Below, in pieces: positions 18,201-25,173 of a stretch of 64,000 bases of DNA. The position numbers and the translations under genes were made by a program. Below the pieces are notes generated by a model. The model was not told where the DNA came from. It was given only the letters and a program-made list of their open reading frames with translations, and made no database searches. The first letter of the stretch is position 1; every line of letters begins with the position of its first letter. The stretch comes from Collinsella sp. Its GTDB lineage: Bacteria; Actinomycetota; Coriobacteriia; Coriobacteriales; Coriobacteriaceae. The stretch lies in the NCBI GenBank assembly GCA_019414055.1, contig DXMV01000022.1, forward strand, positions 1 to 64,000, in the 5' to 3' direction.

Positions 18201-19986
18201 GAATCTCACTGACAACTTTTATCTAAAGTCCTCGCAGTGGGTCAATGTTGTTGGTTCCGAGCGCGGCAACCGCGACCACTATGTTGATGCTCAGGGCAAG
18301 AGAGTGTATGCGATTGTCGAGGACGCTTTTAAGAAAGCGGCGGCTGCGGGAAAGAAAAAAGTCGGCGGGTCTGGTGAGCTTGAAAAGCGTACTATTCCGA
18401 GCCTCTATATTATTTCCCCGTTTAAAACTGTTGTCAGGGGGATCCAGGATAAGCTGCTGAAAGAGACGCCTGAAGGAATAGAAGAGTTTACTTGGAGGAC
18501 ATTCGCAAAGCAAAATATTGGCACGGTTCATACGTTCCAAGGTAAAGAAGCTCATCAGGTGATATTTGTCTTAGGATGTGATACAAGTCGCAGCTGTGAG
18601 GGTGCAATCAAGTTTGTAAACCCAAATATCGTGAATGTTGCGGCAAGCCGAGCTAAGTATCGCCTTTACGTAGTTGCTGACTATGCAGCGTGGAAAAATA
18701 ACGAGAACGTTGCAACGATGAAGCGAATCCTCGATACGGCATGGGTTGAGCATTGGGAAAAATACCAGAAAACCGGAGCTATTGAGGAGCTTAATGCAGC
18801 AAAAGACATGTTGCCGCGAGGAGAATCTCTTCCATGGGAGACGGCTGACGCGGATGAGGAACATATCAATGAAGGTGATTGGTGCCCTGATGTAAGCACC
18901 GATTCTTATTTGGACAATGTGGGCGAAGTGCTCAAAAGCTTTAATCTGGATGCAGAAGATTGTCGAATCATAGGCTTTTCTTCGCACGAGGCGCTTCGAA
19001 GCGCATTTGCTGATTGCGTATGCGACCAAAATGGCAAAAATAGGGTGCTTGAGAATATCGAGCAGGGACTTCTTCTGTGCAAGCTATTTGGCATTGGCGG
19101 CGTTGGTACCGATGGCGATTCAGATTGTGCATTTTGCTTGCTCATGTTCTGCCGTGCGGCAGAAAGATACTTGCGTTTGAAATTGCTGCCAACTCTGAAG
19201 GTCATTGCTCCCGATTATGTTGTTGCAAGAAAGCCGCTTAAGGAACTTCAGAGCCTTAACCTCGGTCAATACGGAAAGTTGATTGAAAAAAAGAGTGAGC
19301 TACTGGCGTCCTCTGTTCAAGTTGAAAATGCTGAATTGACTCAGGCGTCTAAAGGGGATTGGTGGAAGGCGCTCGGCAAAACGCTGGGTAAATTCACTAA
19401 ATATCGCAATAGCGCCTGTCACGCCGACCGAGAAGAGATGGTTTGTGCGGACGAGGTCCGGCTGGCGCTTAAATGCCTTTTCGTCGCTTATCAGCTCGAT
19501 GCTTCTGGCCATAAGAGTGTGGAAATCATGCGAGAGGGCGTTGTCTATGAAGCGGCTTTTGCGGGAGCTGATCGTTTGCCGGCGATAGTCGATGAAGCGG
19601 GTCCTGTAGAAGCCGAGGGCATTGCGGTCATCGAAAGAGGGGATGCTGAGACGGCTCCTGCGGCTAGCGCGACTGTGCCAGAAGGCTGTTACTCAATGGA
19701 TCAAGCAAAAGCCAAGGGCTATGCCTCGATTTCAACAATACTGAGAGAGGGTGGCTCAGGGATTAGGTCTGTAAAGGCTAATGATATTCTGATGAAACAA
19801 GGGTATCTGCGACCTTACGATGAGGGCGAAGAGGCCGTGCGACAATGCAAGGTTCCGTCCGATAAAGGCTTTGAACTGGGCGCAGTCATTGTGCGCGGAG
19901 AAAAGAACGGCAACGTATTCTACTACGCGCAGTATCCCCTGGCGAAAGCCAAAGAGATATGCGATTTCATTGAATCTGAGCTGTGA
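15283..19986 (+). CDS. Giant SF1 helicase with C-terminal HEPN-like RNxxxH motif
   Basis: 1567 residues. The first 350 are unassigned. The UPF1-like SF1 helicase core has Walker A NGPPGTGKTT (about 353-362), motif Ia STNNAAVENIAKEL, a coiled-coil insertion of roughly 250 residues, Walker B IIDEAGQAVP (about 853-862), DPSQIEPVI, QNIGTVHTFQGKEA and NVAASRAKYRLYVV (about 1115-1128). After the core, a helical region contains RNSACH at about 1375-1380, matching the HEPN RNase signature. The last 90 residues resemble a winged-helix or KilA-C-like module (MDQAKAKGYASISTILRE). It overlaps the WYL gene by 14 bases. SF1 helicases with effector domains occur in Mokosh and related defence systems; I did not recognise this exact architecture. 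Confidence 0.85.
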   Translation: MTPAEKKQAIGDALDYWYLLDFLSQGDQPEDKKNPPRPRKGMLDDCFVPEERDDQDLRTPFEEARERTDSVTNGENWPISTIYCHLGSVPREAVMTYLAEKPGNEIEKEDECMTVALLGVSPDGQFVSFELSSLFWWLKRNVGNSLNAIGSFDKEQDDICKKLSQELVGTKLTYGVIRGIVNRCVQPMIEGIAGCLPDGGGAERISEWCSRLLVEYRAMKPKDNGDDACPTFDQSLCHSFFAKDISRINEQYKSGSFGDLDKGPLPLVAAYLKGGLGEDPACEKIDLLGGEDDDDLTARANFFSEVLGAGTTPIGRWPSKYSLSLMQQVAVNLAVGRGSSTRKYPANDVMSVNGPPGTGKTTLLKDIVAANVVEKARLLCEYDKPDDAFEEVELSKRYLQFAKNPYRFKEGETGDKIKKLSILVCSTNNAAVENIAKELPDGKAFLEGIDESEKKEFLESDLSNIVWGKNNERKQVDDLYFSSALVDDKGNLRDPEHPGLMIAACLGNRRNINSFKNRELASLQFKGGLGKGKRFSKAKKLFLAQYKKVTDRFDRMEEIAAQKRERLKLQAHLFQLNYECKEDERKIVEELTIETVCLSRPFVGGDAGDVRKYLDDIAMCTADYEARKRTLEKELRHAEEKASGLIGGILHGTRLSDCREKLDSFMLQTVLDQRLVTLRTKFENKYEKLENEMKRLSFLRIEIQRLEHDLVNGVEPTETIDERFVERISKGDSESRKRAHLYNPSDDAELKEERNLLFLYALQVTREFILESQHMRENILFLRAYWGANETGADSGKMERIEFVQADRRKMAPALFQALSLLTPVISSTFASVGRMLEDIQIGGADPLFGLLIIDEAGQAVPYAALGALARSRRAMIVGDPSQIEPVITGDVKELRAALGKKVLLPFKGDAASVQRLADAVNPYGHLRSNGEDDQWIGCPLVVHRRCISPMFDISNEISYQGSMLNETANPKKNLTDNFYLKSSQWVNVVGSERGNRDHYVDAQGKRVYAIVEDAFKKAAAAGKKKVGGSGELEKRTIPSLYIISPFKTVVRGIQDKLLKETPEGIEEFTWRTFAKQNIGTVHTFQGKEAHQVIFVLGCDTSRSCEGAIKFVNPNIVNVAASRAKYRLYVVADYAAWKNNENVATMKRILDTAWVEHWEKYQKTGAIEELNAAKDMLPRGESLPWETADADEEHINEGDWCPDVSTDSYLDNVGEVLKSFNLDAEDCRIIGFSSHEALRSAFADCVCDQNGKNRVLENIEQGLLLCKLFGIGGVGTDGDSDCAFCLLMFCRAAERYLRLKLLPTLKVIAPDYVVARKPLKELQSLNLGQYGKLIEKKSELLASSVQVENAELTQASKGDWWKALGKTLGKFTKYRNSACHADREEMVCADEVRLALKCLFVAYQLDASGHKSVEIMREGVVYEAAFAGADRLPAIVDEAGPVEAEGIAVIERGDAETAPAASATVPEGCYSMDQAKAKGYASISTILREGGSGIRSVKANDILMKQGYLRPYDEGEEAVRQCKVPSDKGFELGAVIVRGEKNGNVFYYAQYPLAKAKEICDFIESEL

Positions 19987-20018
19987 TTTTGCCCAAGGCT
20001 AAGTGCGCTTTAGGGTTT

Positions 20019-20064
20019 AACCTGCAATCTACCGCTATATAGCGGTAGATTGCAGGTTGTTTTT
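20019..20064. terminator. Perfect 40-bp palindrome with T-tract
   Basis: A 20-bp arm (20019-20038) is followed at once by its exact complement (20039-20058) and then GTTTTTT. It terminates the helicase transcript and may also act as a cruciform. It starts 32 bases after the helicase stop. Confidence 0.85.
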
Positions 20065-20116
20065 TATCTCTTTTCACTATTCTGCAGGTGTCAGTTGTTC
20101 GAAGGGAGATTCAAGG

Positions 20117-20422
20117 ATGTTTGAGTCCAATTGTATTTGTATCTGCGATGAGTCGAATGAAGCGGATCTCACGTGCACGCTGTTGCAGATGAGGCAGGTA
20201 GTCGATGAGGCAATTGAACTTGCCTATGAGCTCGAGGACTCTTCTGTTGCTTGCAAGGGAGTTGTCGACGGCTTGTTGGCCACGTGGGAATCGTTGTGCT
20301 ACAGCAATGCCGTCGTCCATGAGCTTGTTCAGTCTGTTTTGATTGAGCGCAATGAGGCCCTGCGATTTTATGAATTGCAAATGGGCAATGATGAAGCGCC
20401 CGAGCGGTCAGTATGCCGATAA
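20117..20422 (+). CDS. Small acidic protein of unknown function
   Basis: 101 residues, acidic and Cys-bearing (MFESNCICICDESNEADLTC), then all-helical (LLQMRQVVDEAIELAYELED). GGGAG lies 9 bases before the ATG at 20117, so I prefer it to the upstream GTG or TTG starts. It sits between the helicase terminator and a membrane protein gene. It could be a small antitoxin or inhibitor, but nothing in the sequence shows this. Confidence 0.55.
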   Translation: MFESNCICICDESNEADLTCTLLQMRQVVDEAIELAYELEDSSVACKGVVDGLLATWESLCYSNAVVHELVQSVLIERNEALRFYELQMGNDEAPERSVCR

Positions 20423-20527
20423 CAACATTTATTTCTCTCTGAGGGCACAACACTCTTGTTCAATCTCTCGTAGACAGTGTTTTTCTTACATTAGCTTGCG
20501 AACGCAGCCTTCTCTGAAAGGAAAATC

Positions 20528-21349
20528 ATGAACACTTCTATCCAAATACCGTCCAGCGCCGTTGAGGCTGCGCTCCGCACCGCCAAGGGCGAGGTCGTCA
20601 AGCTCGTGCAGGGCGCACTGCTTATTGCCATTGCCGCGATTGTCTTCGCCGGTATCGCCTCTGTCGCCGCTCCGTTTTGCGTCTGGAAGGGCGAGGTCGC
20701 GCTGTTCTTGAACAATTCGTTCCACATCGCCTGCGCCGTTCCCGCGATTGCGGAGTACGCGTCGGCGGCGAGACTCGATTGGATGTCGGTGCTCGTGGCT
20801 GCACTCATCGCGGCATACCCTGCCTACCATGCCGTCTGGCGTGTTCGCGAGGGTCTTGGACTCAGCTGCGAGGCTGCAGTGTTCAGCAAGCGCGTGTCGC
20901 GCTTTCTCGCCGCGGTGAGCGCCTGCCTGCTGTTGGCGATGCTGTTCATGGGCTATGGAACGGCTTGGCTTATCAATGGCAGCGCGATGGGCGACCAGGG
21001 CCTTGTCGAGACGGGGCACCATGCATGGACCGTTTCTATCGTGATTATGCTGGGCTGCGCCCTGACGTGCCTGATCAAGTGGTTCTTCGCCAAGGGCCCC
21101 GGACGAAATTTCGGCAGTGGTTTCGCTGTCGAGCTGGTCCGCCTCGCCGACGTCCTGCTGAAGCGCGCGAGCCCGAACCTGGTGCTGTGCTATGTGGCCG
21201 AGCTGCTTGCCTGCCTGCTGGCGCTGGCCTTCATTGCCGTGGCCTATATCGTCGTGAGCGTGGTCATCGCGCTCGCATTCGCAGCTGTGGCCTTAGTGGT
21301 GTGCCTTGCTGCGATTCCCGTTATCCTTGCTGCCTCGTGGCGCAGGTAG
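20528..21349 (+). CDS. Polytopic membrane protein, island family
   Basis: 273 residues with about six hydrophobic segments (about 28-50, 80-97, 123-145, 165-183, 215-235 and 238-270), very rich in Ala and Val. It resembles in plan the 245-residue membrane protein at 24126-24863: similar length, an internal RF-or-RN basic motif between segments, and a terminal long hydrophobic run ending in a short polar tail. No transporter signature is visible. AAAGG precedes the ATG. The role may be membrane anchoring or pore formation for the island system, but this is inference. Confidence 0.7.
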   Translation: MNTSIQIPSSAVEAALRTAKGEVVKLVQGALLIAIAAIVFAGIASVAAPFCVWKGEVALFLNNSFHIACAVPAIAEYASAARLDWMSVLVAALIAAYPAYHAVWRVREGLGLSCEAAVFSKRVSRFLAAVSACLLLAMLFMGYGTAWLINGSAMGDQGLVETGHHAWTVSIVIMLGCALTCLIKWFFAKGPGRNFGSGFAVELVRLADVLLKRASPNLVLCYVAELLACLLALAFIAVAYIVVSVVIALAFAAVALVVCLAAIPVILAASWRR

Positions 21350-21361
21350 CGGAGCGATCAT

Positions 21362-21434
21362 GCGAGTTCTTGTCACCGCGTGAGAAGAACTTGCAGAAAT
21401 CGCAAGTTCTTTTCACGCGATGAGAAAAACTTGC
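21362..21434. repeat. Two tandem 33-bp palindromes
   Basis: 21362-21394 and 21402-21434 each follow the pattern GCAAGTTCTTNTCACGCG plus its near complement, with arms of about 15 bases, and are separated by AGAAATC (40-bp period). They lie just after the membrane protein gene and 90 bp before the next gene. They may be a double operator or a pair of terminators. Confidence 0.65.
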
Positions 21435-21523
21435 GGATCGGGGGGGCGAGGACGACAGCCCTCTGCATGGGCGCGGTTTCGATATTGGTTATTAATGTGT
21501 CCAAACGGTTGATTGGAGACAAA

Positions 21524-22141
21524 ATGTATCCGGACTACGAATGCAACAACTATCCCGTGAGCATTACGGATGAGGATGGTCCGTTCCTGATTATGGAGGC
21601 GGAGCTGTCTGGCGACGTTGAGCTCAATGATGAGTTTAAGAAAGACGCCAGCTATAGATATTCGTGTGTGACTGTTTCTGCGGCGATTGATCTTTGCAGG
21701 TCGATGACGGACGGCGATGCCGATCCTTGGTATGAAAGCTGGGAGAAGGCGGTCGAGCGTTATCCGCTCGAGAAATGCGAGGATGCGACAACGCTGTATT
21801 GGATCGAGCCGACCGATCCGCACAAGGCTCTGTGTGCCTTCCACCCCCATCCTGATCTTGAGCAGTATGTGGCTGAGGCAATTGAGGCTGTTGACACCTA
21901 TCTGCTGGAACGCGAGTACTGTCCCTTTACGGTCGATCGCTTAGATCTAAAGGACGTTGACGTCCTGCTCAGCGCTGCTTGGGGATTGGCTCGAGTTCTC
22001 AAAGATATTTGGGGAACTTGCGACCCTGATGTTATGGAAAAGATTGAAGATGCTACGTACAGTGCGCATATAACGGTTAGGGACCTGATCGCGGGCGAAG
22101 AGGCGGCCAAAGCCAGTTCGAAGTCTGCTGAGGATCTCTAG
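21524..22141 (+). CDS. Uncharacterised acidic protein
   Basis: 205 residues, acidic, no membrane segment. The N-terminal part looks beta-rich (YPVSITDEDGPFLIMEAELSG); the C-terminal part is helical (LEQYVAEAIEAVDTYLLE, VDVLLSAAWGLARVLKDIWG). The ATG at 21524 is preceded by GGAGAC; the longer frame upstream runs through the palindromic repeats. No family is recognised. It faces the HsdM/S-like gene across a terminator hairpin. Confidence 0.65.
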   Translation: MYPDYECNNYPVSITDEDGPFLIMEAELSGDVELNDEFKKDASYRYSCVTVSAAIDLCRSMTDGDADPWYESWEKAVERYPLEKCEDATTLYWIEPTDPHKALCAFHPHPDLEQYVAEAIEAVDTYLLEREYCPFTVDRLDLKDVDVLLSAAWGLARVLKDIWGTCDPDVMEKIEDATYSAHITVRDLIAGEEAAKASSKSAEDL

Positions 22142-22168
22142 CTGCTGCGCTGAACGGCGTGCCTGATC

Positions 22169-22202
22169 GGCAGACTGTCGGCAAAAGTCCGGACAGTCTG
22201 CC
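22169..22202. terminator. Bidirectional terminator hairpin
   Basis: GGCAGACTGTCGG pairs with CCGGACAGTCTGCC (one bulge) around CAAAAGT. It separates the convergent genes at 21524-22141 and 22214-23857. Confidence 0.7.
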
Positions 22203-22213
22203 AATCTCGGTCG

Positions 22214-23857
22214 CTACATCGTTCCCTTGCTCGCGGCGTAATGTTCGGCCTGCTTAAGGGCATCCTCGTAGGCGCGCTGTTTTACTTCGTATTCATGTGC
22301 GTAGCGCTCCTGTTCCACTTGGCTGGGAACGGGTACGGTCATGCTTCGGAGATCTTTGGGGGCAAGTTGCACAAGCGCGTCTCCGTGCGAGGTGTCCGCC
22401 AGTTTCTTCTGGCCCTCGTCAGACGAAAGGTATGCCAAGACAAATCGGGCAAGCAGCTCGTCCTCAAAGGTAGCGCAGAACATGGCGTCGCAGGGGACAA
22501 TGCTTTCAAACAAGAGGCCGCGCTCCACGGGGCGCTCAGAACCGACAGAAAAGTGGCCCGGTGTAATGAGAGCAAGTTTGAATGGGGGCCCGACGCGCGA
22601 TATGAGAAGGCTCGCCTCGCGGGCGTCGATCGGTTTGGCCTTCCGAAAATCTTCGTAGTCTACACGGCTTACATCGTAGATATCTGTATCGGGGACACGC
22701 TCAAGTACATCTTCTGCGGCAATGATTGCACCATCATGAAGATGCTTTAGCGACAGGTAGTAGCAGTCGTGCTGTTGGTAACTGTCTGTCGGATCTGATT
22801 CGGGCAGTTTGGTTACAACGCTGCGGGCGGTGCCGCGGTAGATTGGCGCTAGCGACCCAAGGGGGAGGAACATTCTCTCGTCGAACGATCCGCTCTTTGT
22901 ATTGGGTAATAGGGGATAGATGCCGTTGCCCTGATCCTCGAGTCGATGCCAATAGGCTGGATTCTTTTGATCGCTGTAGGCTCGGTCGATGGAATCGAAG
23001 AGCTGGTGCAGACGCTCGTCGGTCATTTGCTTGTCGTCAAAGCTCCTGCCGTCAAAAAGGAAATACGGGTCATTGGGCTTGCCGTCGCCAATAAAGAGCA
23101 GCGCGCGACCCTCGGCCTTTTTGGCAATGGTGTTGGGAAGAAGCACGATGCCCTTTAGCAGGCTGAGGTCACAAAGAAGGCGACGTCCATCTACGGCTCG
23201 CGCCAGATTGAACAGACGGTCCGAAATCTGAATGACGGCCGTGGCATGGGACTGAGAGCAGGCAATGGACGCCGCAAGAAAGATGTAGTACCACTCAGTG
23301 ACCGAAAGCAGATCGGGGATGCCTGCGCTGCGTTGCAGCTGCTTCGAGCGCGTTCTGAGGAAATCCAGGACTCGCGCATTTGCCGCATCGATAGATGCCG
23401 GGAATTGGGATAGCGGTCGTAGCTCGGGGGGCCTGCAGTAAATGAGTGCTGATTCGTACGTGTGAGAGGCTGCGTCCTGCTCGTAGTCGTATAAAAAGAT
23501 GTTCTCCTCGATGGCAGTAAACGTCGACGTCGGGACTTTGACTCGGTTTTTGCAAACGCAAGCGGGCGCATAATCCCATTCGTCGGTCGCTTCGTTGTAA
23601 ACGCGGTCCTCAAACTCAAACGAGGCGGTCGAAGGTCGCTTGAGGTCAATCCCCAAAACAGACCACGAGGGGCCATCGACGTGCTCGCTCGAAAACTCAA
23701 AATCGCGACAGCACAGTTCAATGAGCCTTTTCGTTCCCGACGAAGGCTGATATTTCTCGACCATATGAGACACAAGATCCGATAGATATCGGCTCATATA
23801 TGGCTTGAGATCTTCGTTTAAGCGAAGATTTGCAAATTCGGCTTTAGTTTTGAGCAT
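22214..23857 (-). CDS. HsdM/HsdS-like protein with degenerate methyltransferase motifs (paralogue 2)
   Basis: 547 residues. The N-terminal half follows a type I N6-methylase plan: RLIELCCRDFEFSS sits where the SAM loop should be, VLGIDLKRP where the second strand would be, and LIYCRPPELRP where NPP(F/Y) would be, so both catalytic motifs are altered. The part beginning LLCDLSLLKGIVLLPN matches the C-terminal methylase fold. Residues of about 355-547 resemble one HsdS half-subunit with a terminal coiled coil (ASLLISRVGPPFKLALIT, LAPKDLRSMTVPVPS). The start at 23857 is set by AGGAGGTG. It shares this plan with 6980-8416. It is probably DNA-binding and not a working methylase. Confidence 0.68.
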   Translation of the reverse strand: MLKTKAEFANLRLNEDLKPYMSRYLSDLVSHMVEKYQPSSGTKRLIELCCRDFEFSSEHVDGPSWSVLGIDLKRPSTASFEFEDRVYNEATDEWDYAPACVCKNRVKVPTSTFTAIEENIFLYDYEQDAASHTYESALIYCRPPELRPLSQFPASIDAANARVLDFLRTRSKQLQRSAGIPDLLSVTEWYYIFLAASIACSQSHATAVIQISDRLFNLARAVDGRRLLCDLSLLKGIVLLPNTIAKKAEGRALLFIGDGKPNDPYFLFDGRSFDDKQMTDERLHQLFDSIDRAYSDQKNPAYWHRLEDQGNGIYPLLPNTKSGSFDERMFLPLGSLAPIYRGTARSVVTKLPESDPTDSYQQHDCYYLSLKHLHDGAIIAAEDVLERVPDTDIYDVSRVDYEDFRKAKPIDAREASLLISRVGPPFKLALITPGHFSVGSERPVERGLLFESIVPCDAMFCATFEDELLARFVLAYLSSDEGQKKLADTSHGDALVQLAPKDLRSMTVPVPSQVEQERYAHEYEVKQRAYEDALKQAEHYAASKGTM

Positions 23858-24020
23858 GCGCACCTCCTGTATGTTCCCTATATTGCGCGGTTTGCTGACT
23901 GGCCCGTCGCGGCTCAATTGCCTTCAGTCTACAAGAAGAGCAGTTGCGGCGTTTTTCAGACGGGGCACTCAAATGAAAAAGAAAAAATCGAATGTTGCGT
24001 ATGAGGCCGTACGCATTGGG

Positions 24021-24064
24021 TAATATCTCGCTAGATATTAACGCTAGGAGATTTGCATATCTCC
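24021..24064. promoter_or_regulatory. Two adjacent palindromes upstream of the ClpX-like operon
   Basis: TAATATCT-CGCT-AGATATTA (24021-24040) and GGAGAT-TTGCAT-ATCTCC (24047-24064) are perfect palindromes 6 bp apart. They lie between the divergent HsdM/S-like gene and the membrane protein operon starting at 24126. They are likely operator sites; no regulator is assigned. Confidence 0.5.
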
Positions 24065-24125
24065 TCGTTGTATCAAGCCACAGTGGCTAAACCAACTAGT
24101 TGTTTCAGCAACGAAAGGACAGCTA

Positions 24126-24863
24126 ATGAGCGGATACAACACGTATAGGATCGAGCCAGACGCTCTCAAGAAGCCAACAACGGTGAATATTCTCGGCATG
24201 ATTCTGCAAACCCTATTTGCGGTTGTGCTGTACGTTGTCGCCGTCGACATGATGTGCTTGCTGACGACGTGGCTCGGCGGCTTTATGTTCGAGATCGGCG
24301 AGGGCAACACGGTGATTCCGCTCCATTCATGGCGCCTGGTGGCGTTTAGGGCGTACTGGGTTGTGATGGGCGTAGGGGTCGTTGCAGCGCTTGCCCGTAA
24401 ATGGATCGTGCTGTTAACGGGAGAGCGCGAATCCGGCATGTGCGAGCTGCTCGGTGTAGTTGAGCGTGCGGGCGCATTCGCATCCGTCGTCTGCGCGATC
24501 GTCTGTTTGCTGGGCTATGCCGCTGCATTTGATTGGTGGGCCGGCGTTACCGGAAAGATGGCTTCGGATTCCCGCGCCAATGATTATCTGCTTTGGGCTG
24601 TTGTCTTAACCATCGGAACGATTGTCGAATGGCGAATTGTCGAAGGGGCCCTCAACGCTTTATTTCCCGGCGAGCGCAAGTTTCACGGGCTTCGCTTTGC
24701 ATCCGCCTGTGTGGTTACTCCTCTGCTCGCGCTTGTGCCTACCGCGCTGGTCATCATCGTGTGTGCGCTGGTGGTGGGCCTTTTTGCCGGGATTCTGTTT
24801 GTATCGCTTGCAATCCCCGTGGTTATCGCGGCTATTGGCATTGCCATCGCTCTGAGTCACTAG
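24126..24863 (+). CDS. Polytopic membrane protein, first gene of the ClpX-like operon
   Basis: 245 residues with about six hydrophobic segments (about 22-45, 75-98, 115-138, 158-172, 195-215 and 220-243). It has the same general plan as the protein at 20528-21349, suggesting a common family. No enzymatic or transporter motif is visible. CGAAAGGA precedes the ATG. It is followed after 42 bases by the small membrane protein and then the ClpX-like gene, and is probably co-transcribed with them. Confidence 0.72.
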   Translation: MSGYNTYRIEPDALKKPTTVNILGMILQTLFAVVLYVVAVDMMCLLTTWLGGFMFEIGEGNTVIPLHSWRLVAFRAYWVVMGVGVVAALARKWIVLLTGERESGMCELLGVVERAGAFASVVCAIVCLLGYAAAFDWWAGVTGKMASDSRANDYLLWAVVLTIGTIVEWRIVEGALNALFPGERKFHGLRFASACVVTPLLALVPTALVIIVCALVVGLFAGILFVSLAIPVVIAAIGIAIALSH

Positions 24864-24905
24864 CCCACAACGCAATCCAAATATCTCGCAAAGAAAGGAA
24901 CGACT

Positions 24906-25112
24906 ATGTCGGTAATCTCTAACGCTCAAAAGGTTCTGCTGCTCGCCGTGCTCACCGCTCTTGTGGCTGGTGCCCTGATGTACGAAGTCCTGCATCCCAC
25001 GCTGTTCCCGCTGCTCAAGCAGGGCATTTTGCAGCTGCTCTACCACATTCCGGTTTTTACCCAGCCGGGTAACGTGATCTATCTGGAGTCGGCGACCTCG
25101 CTGACGCTGTAG
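24906..25112 (+). CDS. Small single-pass membrane protein
   Basis: 68 residues. One hydrophobic segment at about 9-28 (VLLLAVLTALVAGALMYEVL), a short amphipathic stretch (FPLLKQGILQLLYHIPVF) and a polar tail. AGAAAGGAACG precedes the ATG with good spacing. It sits between a larger membrane protein and the ClpX-like gene, so it may recruit the AAA+ protein to the membrane or be its substrate. The family is unknown; the operon position supports that it is real. Confidence 0.7.
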   Translation: MSVISNAQKVLLLAVLTALVAGALMYEVLHPTLFPLLKQGILQLLYHIPVFTQPGNVIYLESATSLTL

Positions 25113-25173
25113 GAGTTTAAGGGCTTGGGCCCACGTCATAGGTAAGAAAGCAAGTTTTGAAAGGAAAACACCC

